From contig NZ_LFXL01000044.1 of NCBI RefSeq assembly GCF_001270745.1, positions 1 to 61,342 on the forward strand: DNA of 61,342 bases, given 5' to 3'. A program made the position numbers and the translations under genes. This stretch comes from Jiangella muralis (GTDB lineage: Bacteria; Actinomycetota; Actinomycetes; Jiangellales; Jiangellaceae). Shown here in pieces: positions 17,501-25,834 of this stretch. Positions within the stretch are counted from its first letter, which is position 1, and every line of letters starts with the position of its first letter. The notes beneath the pieces are model-generated. The model searched no databases, was not told the DNA's origin, and saw nothing but the letters and a program-made list of their open reading frames with translations.

Positions 17501-17977
17501 TCAGCGGGCCTGTAGGAGCAGTCCGAGCACAGTCCCGTAGACGATGTGGGCGATGATCGCCACAGCGGGGGTTTGGAGGCCGTAGTTGAGGGCGAACAGG
17601 CCGGGCGGTTCCAGGGCTGCGGTGCTGGACGGTCCGGCCCGATGCGACGCCATCCTCGGGTGGATGCCGGGGAGTAGCGGCAGGAGCACCGTGAGCGCGA
17701 CGGCGACGTGCAGGGTTCCGAGCAGCGCTCCGAGCCACCAGGTGGCGCGATGGAGGAGGGCGAACGTTGCCGCATAGCCGAGGGCGAAGCCCTGGCCGAC
17801 GGCGAGGTGGATGAAGAACCCGGCGGCCCGGGCCCGGTCGGGGTCCTCGGTGACGAGGGTCCCGAGCACGAGGGGGAGGTCCAGGCGGGTCAGCCCGGCC
17901 AGTTGGGCGGCGATCATCACAGCAGTGAGTGTGGTGGTGGCGATCAGCCCGAACAGTGCCCACCCCGCCCAGTCCAT
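17501..17977 (-). CDS. four-helix membrane protein
   Basis: This 158-residue protein has four hydrophobic stretches: ALFGLIATTTLTAVMIAAQLAG (about 7-28), GFFIHLAVGQGFALGYAATFALL (about 53-75), LGALLGTLHVAVALTVLLPLL, and VAIIAHIVYGTVLGLLL at the end. The start ATG 17977 is 1 base after the transaldolase stop, so the genes are co-transcribed. The pattern resembles uncharacterised actinobacterial membrane proteins with a conserved H-x-x-x-G-x-x-x-G in helix 2. No function can be assigned. Confidence 0.75.
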   Translation of the reverse strand: MDWAGWALFGLIATTTLTAVMIAAQLAGLTRLDLPLVLGTLVTEDPDRARAAGFFIHLAVGQGFALGYAATFALLHRATWWLGALLGTLHVAVALTVLLPLLPGIHPRMASHRAGPSSTAALEPPGLFALNYGLQTPAVAIIAHIVYGTVLGLLLQAR

Positions 17978-17978
17978 C

Positions 17979-19085
17979 TCAGCGCCGGATCAGTTGGCGG
18001 GCCTTGGCGTCGAGGACGGCGCTCATCTTCGTGAATGAATCGTGGAAGCCTGCGATGCCCTTGTTCTCCAACGTCAAGCCGACCTCGTCCATGTCGATGC
18101 CCAGTGCGGCCAGCCGTCGCATCGTCTCGGCTGCCGCGTCCACGTTGGTGTCGATGGTGCGGGCAAGGTGGCCGTGGTCCTCGAACGCAGCGATGGTGGG
18201 CTCGGGGAGGGTGTTGACAGTGTCGGTGCCGATGAGCTCGTCGACGTACCGGGTGTCGGGATAGGCAGGGTTCTTGGTGGAAGTAGAGGCCCACAGCGGC
18301 CGCTGGGGATGCGCACCGAGGTCGGCCAGGTGCTCCCAGCGCTGTCCGGAGAATCTCTCGCGGAACAGCACGTAGGCGAGCTTGGCCTGGGCGATGGCGG
18401 CCTGGCCCCTTGCCTCGAGGGCTTCGCCGGTTCCGATGGCCTCGAGTCGTTGGTCGACCTCGGAGTCGACCCTGCTGACGAAGAACGAGGCGACACTGTG
18501 GACTCCGGTGGGGTCTCCGCCGCTCGCGGTGAACGCCTCCAGGCCGGACATGTAGGCCTCGATGATCTCGGCGTAGCGGGTCAGGGAGAAGATCAGGGTG
18601 ATGTTGATGCTGCGGCCCTCGGCGATCATCGCCTCGACGGCGGGAACGCCCTGCGTGGTCGCCGGGATCTTCACGAACACATTGGGTTGGTCGATCCGCT
18701 GGTGCAGACCGCGGGCAGCTGCGACCGTGGCGCGGGTATCGCGCGCCAGCTCGGGTGCGACCTCGACCGACACGAAGCCGTCCGAACCGTCAGTGGCGTC
18801 GAACACCGGACGCAGAACGGCGAGGGCGGCGGCGATGTCGGCGACGACCAGTTCCCAGTAGGCGTCGTCCACCGAACAACCGGCCAAGACCAAAGAGGAG
18901 AACTGATCGTCGTAGTCCGGTGAGGCCTCGATGGCCCTGGCGAAGATCGTCGGGTTGGCAGTGACTCCGCGGATCCCCCCGGCGACCATGCGAGACAGGG
19001 TGCCGTCGCGCAGATAGCGGCGGGTCAGGTTGTCCAGCCACGGACTCTGGCCGAACTCCGTGTACAGGCGTTCGAGCTTGCTCAT
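17979..19085 (-). CDS. tal: transaldolase
   Basis: The 368-residue enzyme has the actinobacterial transaldolase pattern: SPWLDNLTR near the start, GVTANPTIF, the Schiff-base lysine in FVKIPAT (Lys139), INITLIFSLTRYAEII, and ASTSTKNPAYPDTRYV. It moves a three-carbon dihydroxyacetone unit between sugar phosphates in the pentose phosphate pathway. ATG 19085 follows AAGGAG. It is the first gene of a leftward unit with a membrane protein and a GH15 enzyme. Its position outside a tkt-zwf cluster suggests a second copy under separate control. Confidence 0.96.
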   Translation of the reverse strand: MSKLERLYTEFGQSPWLDNLTRRYLRDGTLSRMVAGGIRGVTANPTIFARAIEASPDYDDQFSSLVLAGCSVDDAYWELVVADIAAALAVLRPVFDATDGSDGFVSVEVAPELARDTRATVAAARGLHQRIDQPNVFVKIPATTQGVPAVEAMIAEGRSINITLIFSLTRYAEIIEAYMSGLEAFTASGGDPTGVHSVASFFVSRVDSEVDQRLEAIGTGEALEARGQAAIAQAKLAYVLFRERFSGQRWEHLADLGAHPQRPLWASTSTKNPAYPDTRYVDELIGTDTVNTLPEPTIAAFEDHGHLARTIDTNVDAAAETMRRLAALGIDMDEVGLTLENKGIAGFHDSFTKMSAVLDAKARQLIRR

Positions 19086-19175
19086 CAGGTACTCCTTCCG
19101 GCCGGACCGGCGCGGAGCCTGACAGGTGTCGGGCGGCGCAACCCGTTCAGAACCGTAGCTCCGTGTGGATGCGGG

Positions 19176-19844
19176 TCACGGTTGACGTCGCAAGGCCCGA
19201 ACGCAGCATCGCCCGGTCCCGGGGTCGAGAACCAGGGTGTGCCGATCGTCGTTCGAGCCCTCCGCGGCGCCACAGAGCAGCTCGAGGTTCAGGTGGCAGA
19301 CGGTGTCGGTGTGCTGCCGGGCCAGTCGATGGAACGGGCAGTTGCCGAGCGTAATCGCGCCGTCGGCATCTGGCCGGGGTTCGTATCCGTGGTCCTCGAG
19401 CACCCGCTCCAGCGATCCCGCGTCGGCGCCCAGGGCACGTCCGGTCTCACGCGCCACCCGCAGCAGCGTCTCCGTTGCCGGGCCACCGGTGCGGGTCGAT
19501 TCCTCGATCGCTGTCAGAAGGAGCAGGGCGGCGAAGTCGTAGCGACGTTCGGGGACCGTGACCGCGACTTCCTCAGTCGTTCGGGTGTACAGCTTCGAGG
19601 GTCGTCCCGCGCCTGGCCCCGTCCGGCCGTTGAGGCGCTTGAACTGGACCGTCAGCAGGCCGTCGTCGACTAGCCGGTCGAGGTGGAATACGGCCGTCTG
19701 GCGCGTCAGGCCCAGCGCCTGGGCGGCCTCGTTGCGACTGACCGGTGCGTCCCTGCGGGACACGTAGTCGAACAGCTCCCGACGGATCGGATCGTCGAGC
19801 GCGCTGATAGCCGCCACCCGATCCATCAACGGCCGCAGCTCCAT
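19176..19844 (-). CDS. ArsR/SufR-like wHTH regulator with C-terminal cysteine cluster
   Basis: A 222-residue regulator. The wHTH (about 10-75) has RNEAAQALGLTRQTAVFHLDRLV; a wing follows at GRPSKLYTRT. The C-terminal third has cysteines in NCPFHRLARQH, VCHLN, LLCG and GRCCV, the spacing seen in SufR-like regulators that hold an Fe-S cluster. It is likely a redox, iron or NO sensor. ATG 19844 lies 6 bases downstream of a TACAAT -10 box, so the mRNA is probably leaderless; longer frames run through the promoter. It is divergent from a DoxX-like gene, with related repeats at both promoters. Confidence 0.82.
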   Translation of the reverse strand: MELRPLMDRVAAISALDDPIRRELFDYVSRRDAPVSRNEAAQALGLTRQTAVFHLDRLVDDGLLTVQFKRLNGRTGPGAGRPSKLYTRTTEEVAVTVPERRYDFAALLLLTAIEESTRTGGPATETLLRVARETGRALGADAGSLERVLEDHGYEPRPDADGAITLGNCPFHRLARQHTDTVCHLNLELLCGAAEGSNDDRHTLVLDPGTGRCCVRALRRQP

Positions 19845-19850
19845 GCACAC

Positions 19851-19873
19851 ATTGTAAAGCACGAAAGTCTTAA
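19851..19873 (-). promoter_or_regulatory. promoter of SufR-like regulator, leaderless
   Basis: On the minus strand TACAAT (19851-19856) lies 6 bases before the ATG at 19844. Transcription would then begin at or next to the start codon. The -35 region (about 19873) overlaps the repeat at 19864-19880, as expected for autoregulation. Confidence 0.55.
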
Positions 19874-19880
19874 TGAAAGA
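19864..19880. promoter_or_regulatory. operator copy 1, AAAGTCTTAATGAAAGA
   Basis: This 17-base element matches 20139-20155 at 14 of 17 positions (AAAnTCTTnAnGAAAGA). It covers the -35 region of the regulator promoter. Nothing else in the divergent 363-base interval repeats like this, so it is the best candidate site for the SufR-like regulator. Confidence 0.55.
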
Positions 19881-20138
19881 AACTCTGGCGAGACTGCCGA
19901 CGACCGGCAAGGGAGTCCGATCTGAATCGGCCGGCGACGCCCGCTGCGCAGATGTGGGTGTACGGAGCAGCCTTGGAGTTGTCGGACACGGCCGACCGGC
20001 AGGCAATCGCCGGCCCGTGATCCAGGGCCGGGCTCCCCGTGTTCGGGACACAGTCTCTCTCGTCTGGCGTGCAAGCCATGGGACGCCCGGCCGCCCGAGC
20101 CGCTGCGGCCGACCGGTTCCAAAGCTCTCTAAAGCAGG

Positions 20139-20155
20139 AAAATCTTGACGAAAGA
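20139..20155. promoter_or_regulatory. operator copy 2, AAAATCTTGACGAAAGA
   Basis: Second copy of the element at 19864-19880. It spans the -35 hexamer TTGACG of the rightward promoter, a position where binding would block RNA polymerase. Confidence 0.55.
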
Positions 20156-20173
20156 CTTCGGGCGGAGTCTAAT
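20145..20173 (+). promoter_or_regulatory. promoter of the DoxX-like/folE/reductase operon
   Basis: TTGACG (20145-20150), a 17-base spacer and TCTAAT (20168-20173) form a good sigma-70-type promoter. The downstream start codon is at 20208. The -35 box is inside operator copy 2. Confidence 0.65.
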
Positions 20174-20207
20174 GCAGGAAAGGGTCATTTTTAGAACGGA
20201 GTCCACC

Positions 20208-20639
20208 ATGGCCATCATCCGTCGTCCGGGCCGCATCGAGGTCAGTAGCGACCCGGCGCCTGCCCCGTCGCGTCAGGCATTCCTGCTCCTGCGCACGGTC
20301 TTCACCGTGGCGCCGATCGTGTTCGGACTGGACAAGTTCACGAACGTGCTGACCGACTGGCCCGGCTATCTCGCACCGCTGATCAACGACATCGTGCCCG
20401 GCACAGCCCAGCAGGCGATGTACGCCGTCGGCATCGTCGAGATTCTCGCCGGAGTCGCCGTTGCGCTGCTCCCGCGCTATGGAGGCTTGCTGGTCGCCGC
20501 CTGGCTGGCCGGCATCATCGTCAACCTGCTGCTGATCCCCGACCACTACGACATCGCCCTGCGCGACTTCGGACTGCTCGTCGGAGCGTTGGCGCTGTCC
20601 AGGCTCGCGGTCGCACACGACGGACCGAGAGCCCCATGA
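20208..20639 (+). CDS. DoxX-like four-helix membrane protein
   Basis: The 143-residue protein has four hydrophobic segments after a polar first 20 residues: FLLLRTVFTVAPIVFGLDKF, an amphipathic loop WPGYLAPLINDIVPG, AMYAVGIVEILAGVAVALL, and two further segments to the end (LVAAWLAGIIVNLLLIP, DFGLLVGALALSRL). The layout and length match DoxX/DUF-type quinone-associated membrane proteins. ATG 20208 has CGGAG 6 bases upstream; the longer frame lacks a ribosome site and runs over the promoter. Its stop overlaps folE as ATGA. Role in redox protection is suggested by the regulator and partners only. Confidence 0.78.
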   Translation: MAIIRRPGRIEVSSDPAPAPSRQAFLLLRTVFTVAPIVFGLDKFTNVLTDWPGYLAPLINDIVPGTAQQAMYAVGIVEILAGVAVALLPRYGGLLVAAWLAGIIVNLLLIPDHYDIALRDFGLLVGALALSRLAVAHDGPRAP

Positions 20640-21265
20640 CGGCCACAGCGGTACGCCTGGCACCGGCGGGCGTCGGGACACACCGGCTTCGGATCGTGGG
20701 TCCGCGGAAGGAGCCGGACGGGCCGGCTGTCGAGCGGGCCATTGCCGATCTGCTCGTCGCGTTGGGCCGTGATCCGACAGACGCACATCTGGCCGAGACG
20801 CCGTCACGAGTGGCCGACGCCTACGCCGAGCTGCTCACCCCGCGTTCATTCGACCTCACAACGTTCCCCAACGACGAGGGGTACGACGAGCTGGTCATGG
20901 CCCGTGACATCCCCATCCACTCACTGTGCCAGCACCACCTGCTGCCCTTTCACGGCGTCGCACATGTGGGATACCTCCCCGGCCAGCGAATCCTGGGCCT
21001 GTCCAAACTGGCCCGGGTAGCGGAACTGTTCGCCCGAGACCTGCAGGTCCAGGAGCGGCTCACCCAGCAGATCGCCAACTGGTTGCAGGACAACCTTGCA
21101 CCTAACGGCGTCGGCGTCGTGATCGAAGCCGAGCACCTGTGCATGTCCCTTCGCGGTGTCCGCGCTGCGGGAGCACACACGGTCACTTCTGCGCTTCACG
21201 GGTCGCTGCGAAACGACGACCGCTCCCGGCAAGAGTTCTTCGCCCTCGCGGTCGGCGCCCACTGA
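20636..21265 (+). CDS. folE: GTP cyclohydrolase I
   Basis: The 209-residue enzyme makes 7,8-dihydroneopterin triphosphate from GTP. Landmarks are the zinc site with SLCQHHLLPFHG and EHLCMSLRGV (both Cys and the His present), the substrate motif GLSKLARVAELFARDLQVQERLT, and the C-terminal RQEFFALA. The start overlaps the upstream stop (ATGA). It lies in a unit with a DoxX-like protein and a ferredoxin-reductase-like flavoprotein, not in a folate operon. It may therefore be an alternative isozyme used under redox or metal stress, which is inference from context. Confidence 0.95.
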   Translation: MTATAVRLAPAGVGTHRLRIVGPRKEPDGPAVERAIADLLVALGRDPTDAHLAETPSRVADAYAELLTPRSFDLTTFPNDEGYDELVMARDIPIHSLCQHHLLPFHGVAHVGYLPGQRILGLSKLARVAELFARDLQVQERLTQQIANWLQDNLAPNGVGVVIEAEHLCMSLRGVRAAGAHTVTSALHGSLRNDDRSRQEFFALAVGAH

Positions 21266-21302
21266 ACCACGTCCCATCGTGACCCGACCCAGGAGTTGAG
21301 AC

Positions 21303-22547
21303 ATGGCACAGCACACGTTCCTCATCGTCGGCGGAGGCCTCGCCGGAGCTAAGGCCGCCCAGACGCTGCGCGAGGAGGGCTTCACGGGCCGGATCAAGAT
21401 CGTGGGCGCAGAACTCGAGCGTCCATACGAGAGGCCACCGCTGTCCAAGGGCTACCTCACCGGCACCGCCGAACGGGACACCATCTACGTCCACGAGCCA
21501 GGCTGGTATGACGAGCACGAGGTCGAGCTGCGGCTCGGCATCCGAGCGGTGGATCTCGACGCTGCCGGCCACCAATTGACGCTCGAGGATGGCGAACACC
21601 TTGGGTACAGCAAGCTGCTGCTCGCCACCGGTTCCTCGTCTCGGCGACTGCCTGCCACTGACCTGCAAGGGCTCTATTACCTGCGCGATGTCGGCGAAGC
21701 CGACAAGCTACGTGCCGCGCTGGCCACCGGAGGTCGCGGGGTGGTGGTGGTCGGTGCCGGATGGATCGGGATGGAGACAGCTGCGGCCGCATGCGTCAAC
21801 GGCAACGTGGTCACCGTAGTCGACCCGCAGCCGACGCCGTTACGCGCCGCATTGGGCGATGAACTCGGTGAGATGTTCGCCGAGCTGCACCGCGAGCACG
21901 GCGTCGACCTGCGGCTCCTGTCCGGGGTACGCGAGTTCACCAGTTCCGCCGGCCACGTCACAGGGCTGATCACCCAGGGCGGTGAGACACTCTCCGCGGA
22001 CGTCGTGGTGGTCGGCGTAGGCGCCCAACCCAACGTTCAGCTCGGCGAGAGCGCCAGGCTCACGATCGACAACGGGATCGTCGTCGACCAGGCCCTGCGC
22101 ACATCCGATCCGGACATCTACGCCGCCGGCGATATCGCCAACACCTACCATCCGATGCTCGGCCGACACGTGAGAGTCGAGCACTGGGCCAACGCATTGC
22201 ACGGCGGTCCGGCGGCCGCCCGATCGATGCTGGGCCAGCATGTCGTCTACGACCCGGTGCCGTACTTCTACACCGACCAGTACGACCTCGGAATGGAATA
22301 CTCCGGCTACGTCGAACCTGGTGGCTACGACCAGCTCGTCTACCGCGGCGACCGCCGTGGACGGCAGTTCATCGCATTCTGGCTCAAGGCAGGGCAAGTT
22401 GTGGCCGGCATGAACGTCAACGTCTGGGACGTGACACCCGCCGTCCAAGGCCTGATCCGCTCAGGGAGACACGTCGACGTCGAACAACTCACAGACCCAG
22501 ACATTCCGCTGGAGGCGCTCTTTTCACCTGCCGCCGCGACCCGGTGA
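21303..22547 (+). CDS. FAD/NAD-dependent ferredoxin reductase-type oxidoreductase
   Basis: The 414-residue flavoprotein has the two-dinucleotide fold: FAD motif VGGGLAGAKAA near residue 9, RPPLSKGYL, an NAD(P) motif VVVGAGWIGMETA near residue 143, and the FAD ribityl motif IYAAGDIAN. This is the family of rubredoxin, putidaredoxin and ferredoxin reductases, with a C-terminal domain (about 320-414). ATG 21303 follows AGGAG. It closes the operon started by the DoxX-like gene and would supply electrons from NAD(P)H to a ferredoxin or rubredoxin that is not in this window. Confidence 0.93.
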   Translation: MAQHTFLIVGGGLAGAKAAQTLREEGFTGRIKIVGAELERPYERPPLSKGYLTGTAERDTIYVHEPGWYDEHEVELRLGIRAVDLDAAGHQLTLEDGEHLGYSKLLLATGSSSRRLPATDLQGLYYLRDVGEADKLRAALATGGRGVVVVGAGWIGMETAAAACVNGNVVTVVDPQPTPLRAALGDELGEMFAELHREHGVDLRLLSGVREFTSSAGHVTGLITQGGETLSADVVVVGVGAQPNVQLGESARLTIDNGIVVDQALRTSDPDIYAAGDIANTYHPMLGRHVRVEHWANALHGGPAAARSMLGQHVVYDPVPYFYTDQYDLGMEYSGYVEPGGYDQLVYRGDRRGRQFIAFWLKAGQVVAGMNVNVWDVTPAVQGLIRSGRHVDVEQLTDPDIPLEALFSPAAATR

Positions 22548-22852
22548 GCCCTCTGTTCGTCTGGGCCGGCCGCCGGGGCGAGCGGGTGCTGGCCGTGCCG
22601 ACGCCCGGGCACACCGTCGGGCACCAGTCCGTGGTGGTCGGCGGATCCCGCGACGAGGTGATCATCACCGGTGACGTGCTGGTCCACGCTGTGCAACTGG
22701 CCGACCCCGGCGTCGCCTACGCGCTGGAGAACGACCAGGCGACGGCGCGCGCGACCCGGCGGGCGCTGCTGCGGCGCGCGGAGCGGGCGGACGCGGTGCT
22801 GGCCACCGCGCACCTGCACACGCCGTTCGTCCGCAGCCGCCCGCCGAGGTGA
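22544..22852 (+). pseudogene. metallo-beta-lactamase-fold hydrolase, C-terminal fragment
   Basis: The frame gives 102 residues matching the C-terminal third of MBL-fold hydrolases: VPTPGHTVGHQSVVV, then GDVLVHAVQLADPGVAYA, then TAHLHTPF. The N-terminal HxHxDH zinc motif is missing, and the frame begins inside the upstream reductase stop (GTGA) without a ribosome site. It is a deletion remnant. It marks the left edge of the debris and island region. Confidence 0.72.
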
Positions 22853-22959
22853 CCTCCCACGGCGCCCACGCCGCCTGGCCGGGGTGATGTCTAGCCAGGT
22901 TGGTCGGGGGGATCTGTGACGACACGGTTTGATGTCGTGGATGGGTGAGGGCCTACGGG

Positions 22960-23110
22960 TGTGGAGTGGATGTTGAGGAACCGCTCCGCCACCAAGGGAG
23001 GCCTTCAATGTCCCACGCTTCCCATGCCGACGCTGCGCTGACTGTTCGTGCCCGACTCCGACTCGCCCGCCTGATCGTCGATCAGGGCAGCTGGTCCCCG
23101 GCCCGTGCCA
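22960..23110 (+). mobile_element. IS481-family element, 5' remnant (copy A)
   Basis: After a non-coding leader starting GTGTGGAGTGG and a GGGAGG ribosome site, ATG 23008 opens a frame starting MSHASHADAALTVRARLRLARLIVDQG, the N-terminus of IS481-family DDE transposases. Similarity stops after about 30 residues at a junction with a dnaE2 fragment. The leader and start are repeated at 33722-33774 (copy B). No DDE residues or right end survive. Confidence 0.7.
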
Positions 23111-23152
23111 TGCCGTCCTCGCCCGGGGCGTCACCGTGCGCCGCCTGCTCGC

Positions 23153-23401
23153 CAGCAAAGCATCACGTTCCTCAACATCGAGGACGAGACCGGCATGCTC
23201 AACGTCGTCTGCGGCGGCGGGCTGTGCCAGCGGCCCCGGCGGGTGGCCCGCAACGCCGCCTGCATGATCGTCCGCGGCATGCTGGAGCGCAAGGACGGTG
23301 TCGTCAACCTGGTCGCCGACCGGCTGGTGTCGCTGGCCGAGCTGCAGCCCGAGGCCGCCCGTGCCCTGCACGCCCGGCACCGCTCGCGCGACTTTCAATG
23401 A
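23153..23401 (+). pseudogene. dnaE2: error-prone DNA polymerase DnaE2, C-terminal fragment
   Basis: The frame reads SITFLNIEDETGMLNVVC and then VVNLVADRLVSL, ending HRSRDFQ and a stop at 23399-23401. This is the OB-fold nucleic-acid binding end of DnaE2/ImuC polymerases, whose full length is over 1000 residues. The rest of the gene is absent and the fragment follows directly on an IS481 remnant. It is non-functional. Confidence 0.78.
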
Positions 23402-23431
23402 CGGTGACGAGGGGCGCCGGGCGTCCGTGCC

Positions 23432-24484
23432 CTAGACCATCGGTCCGATGGGGGTGCCGTAGGCCTGGCGGATCGCGTCGGTGCGTGGCGCGTACCTGAC
23501 TGCGGCCAGGTAGGCCGAGCGCATGGTGCCGTGGTCGGCTACGCCTTGGCCGGCGATGTCGAAGGCGGTGCCGTGGTCGACGGATGTTCGCAGGATGGGC
23601 AGGCCGACAGTGATCGAGATGGTGCCGTTGAAGTCGTAGGTCTTGGCGGCGATGTGCCCCTGGTCGTGGAATTGCGACAGCACCGCGTCGTGGCGGCCCT
23701 GGATGCCTTGGTGGAAGACCGAGTCCGCGGGGATCGGCCCGCGGACGTCGTGTCCGCGGCTTCGTGCGAGTTCACAGGCCGGCGCGATCATGGTGAGTTC
23801 CTCGTCGCCGAAGGCGCCGTTCTCACCTCCGTGCGGGTTGAGCGCGGCGACGGCGAACCTGGGCTGCTCCACGCCGAAGACGACGAGCGCTCGGATCGAG
23901 GACTCGATCGACTCCAGGATCCGTTCGGTGGAGAGCTGCTCGATGGCTTTCGCCAGGGACATGTGGCGGGTGGTGAAGAAGATCTTCAGGTCGTGTTCGT
24001 CGTCGGCGCCACCGACGACGAACATCGTGTCCTGCTGGGTCACGCCGGTCAGTTCGCCGAGCATCTCGGTGTGGCCGAGGTGTTTCGCGCCGGCCGCCCA
24101 GATCGCTTCCTTGTTGATCGGGCCGGTGACGACGGCGGCGGCGTCGCCCTTCATCGCCGCCTCGGTCGCCACCTCGATCGCGTCGACGGCGGCCTTGCCG
24201 GCGCGTTTGTCCACCACGCCCCATTCCACGGGCCGGCCGCCGAGCGCGCCGGTGTCGACGATGTCGATGGAGCCTTCCTGCGGCGGGGTCGCGAAGGAGT
24301 CGATCTCGCGGACGTCGACCTCGAGACCGCACGCGCTGACGGCGCGCCGCAGAGCGATCGCGTCGCCGACGGCCACGCCGCGGGCCTGGCCGCTCGCCGG
24401 CGTCTCGGCCAGGGTGCGTGCGGTGATCTCGGGACCGATCCCGGCCGGGTCGCCCAAGGTGATGGCGAGTACATGGGGATGCAT
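23432..24484 (-). CDS. PdxA2-type dehydrogenase (4-hydroxythreonine-4-phosphate dehydrogenase family)
   Basis: The 350-residue protein has the PdxA signature start LAITLGDPAGIGPEI, the metal-binding GHTEMLGELTG, NPHGGENGAFGDEE, and the second metal motif SQFHDQGHIAAK. True PdxA makes a vitamin B6 precursor. PdxA2 paralogues act on D-threonate 4-phosphate or D-erythronate 4-phosphate, oxidising and decarboxylating them to dihydroxyacetone phosphate. The DUF1537 kinase 12 bases upstream supports the catabolic role. ATG 24484 follows AGGAGG. It is the last gene of a leftward operon. Confidence 0.92.
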   Translation of the reverse strand: MHPHVLAITLGDPAGIGPEITARTLAETPASGQARGVAVGDAIALRRAVSACGLEVDVREIDSFATPPQEGSIDIVDTGALGGRPVEWGVVDKRAGKAAVDAIEVATEAAMKGDAAAVVTGPINKEAIWAAGAKHLGHTEMLGELTGVTQQDTMFVVGGADDEHDLKIFFTTRHMSLAKAIEQLSTERILESIESSIRALVVFGVEQPRFAVAALNPHGGENGAFGDEELTMIAPACELARSRGHDVRGPIPADSVFHQGIQGRHDAVLSQFHDQGHIAAKTYDFNGTISITVGLPILRTSVDHGTAFDIAGQGVADHGTMRSAYLAAVRYAPRTDAIRQAYGTPIGPMV

Positions 24485-24496
24485 CTGGGTGTCCTC

Positions 24497-25819
24497 CTAC
24501 GGGGGTGAGACTCGGTGGGGGAGCACGGGTCCGGGTGAGCCGCGGCTGAGCTGTTCGATGCAGTGCAGGAGGGTCTCCTCCTGGCCCACGAGCCCGCCCT
24601 TGGTGACGACCGGGAGGCCCGACCACGGCCCGCCCATGACGACGCCGCGAACGGCGAGTGGCTCCACCTCGGCGGCCGGCCGGACGCCCGAGGCGCCGAG
24701 CCGGGTCAGCACGCCCGCCGCCACGTCGCCTCCTGTCAGCAGCAGCCCGGTGACCGGCCTCGACGCCAGGAAGAGCTGGACGACCTCGCCCAGGATGACC
24801 GGGACGTGCTGGCTGATCGCCGGGTCGAGCCGGCCGCCGCCGTCGGTCATGGAGGTCAGGACGAGGACCGAGCCCGGCGTCGCGGCCGCGGCGGCTTCGG
24901 TCAGCTCACGGACGACATCGACGACGCCGCGGAGCGTGACACCAGCTGTGGCCGAGCACTCCAGGACCGAGACCGGCCGGGTGGGCCGGCTCTCGGCTAG
25001 GCGGGCCAGTTGGCGGCGGGTCAGCTCCGACGCCGACCCGATGACCGCGAGGACCGGCGCCGCGGGTGCGGCCGGCGTCGCCTCGACGATCCTGTACAGG
25101 CGGGTGGTGAGCGGCCCCGGGTCGACGGTGACGACCAGGACGTCGGGACGCTCGGTGATCAGGCGGCGGGCGCACTCCGCCACCCGTTCGACGTCGTCCA
25201 CGGTCTCGCTGTCGAAGACGACGAGATCGAGTCCGTCGTCGAGAGCCGCGTCGACGGCCTTCCCGCAGCGAGCGGCGCCGGCTCGGACCGTGGCCAGGCG
25301 CACCTCGGTGCCCCGGAGACCGCCGTCGGCCGTGAGCGACGGAAGGACTCCCGACCGGTCCAGCGGCTCGATCTCCGCACGGCTGTCCGCGGACGCGTCC
25401 AGGGGTACGCCGTGCAGGTGCTGACGGCCGGCGAGCGTCACCCGGCCCGCGTCGGGGTGCGCGGGGCAGGCGAGGGCGATGACACGCCGCCCCGACAGAA
25501 CGGCCAGCTCACGCACGAGGGCGCCGAGCTCGGAGCCGATGGGTCCGCGCAGTGTGCTGTCGATCCGCTTGCTCACCAGCGACGCCGGCCACCACCGCCG
25601 CACCACGGCCCGGACGGCTTCGGCCGCGGGCTCCGGGGACGCATTGCGTGTCCCGGTCGAGCAGACGACGACGGCCGCCAGGTCCGCGACCGCGTCTCGT
25701 TGCGCGTCGGTGACCTCGGACGACACCACGACCGACACCGCGCCGCCCGGTCCACGCATCGATTCGGCCGAGGCATGGGCCCCGGTCAGGTCGTCGGCCA
25801 CGACGAGGACGGAGATCAT
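24497..25819 (-). CDS. four-carbon acid sugar kinase (DUF1537 family)
   Basis: This 440-residue protein starts ISVLVVADDLTGA, the conserved opening of DUF1537 kinases, with KRIDSTLRGPIG in the N-terminal domain and nucleotide-binding LLLTGGDVAAGVL and GLPVVTKGG in the C-terminal domain. The family phosphorylates D-threonate, D-erythronate or related four-carbon acids. Partnership with PdxA2 indicates D-threonate or D-erythronate. Two in-frame GTG codons (25831, 25828) precede ATG 25819; I use the ATG because GGTGGG lies 4 bases upstream. The alternatives add only four residues. Confidence 0.9.
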   Translation of the reverse strand: MISVLVVADDLTGAHASAESMRGPGGAVSVVVSSEVTDAQRDAVADLAAVVVCSTGTRNASPEPAAEAVRAVVRRWWPASLVSKRIDSTLRGPIGSELGALVRELAVLSGRRVIALACPAHPDAGRVTLAGRQHLHGVPLDASADSRAEIEPLDRSGVLPSLTADGGLRGTEVRLATVRAGAARCGKAVDAALDDGLDLVVFDSETVDDVERVAECARRLITERPDVLVVTVDPGPLTTRLYRIVEATPAAPAAPVLAVIGSASELTRRQLARLAESRPTRPVSVLECSATAGVTLRGVVDVVRELTEAAAAATPGSVLVLTSMTDGGGRLDPAISQHVPVILGEVVQLFLASRPVTGLLLTGGDVAAGVLTRLGASGVRPAAEVEPLAVRGVVMGGPWSGLPVVTKGGLVGQEETLLHCIEQLSRGSPGPVLPHRVSPP

Positions 25820-25834
25820 CGGTCCCACCACCGG

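Noticed and set aside
22544..22852. Functional small MBL-fold hydrolase
   Set aside because: The HxHxDH zinc motif is missing and the frame begins within the previous stop without a ribosome site.
23432..24484. PdxA for vitamin B6 synthesis
   Set aside because: The gene is in an operon with a DUF1537 kinase and an importer and has no pyridoxine genes nearby; a PdxA2 catabolic role fits better.
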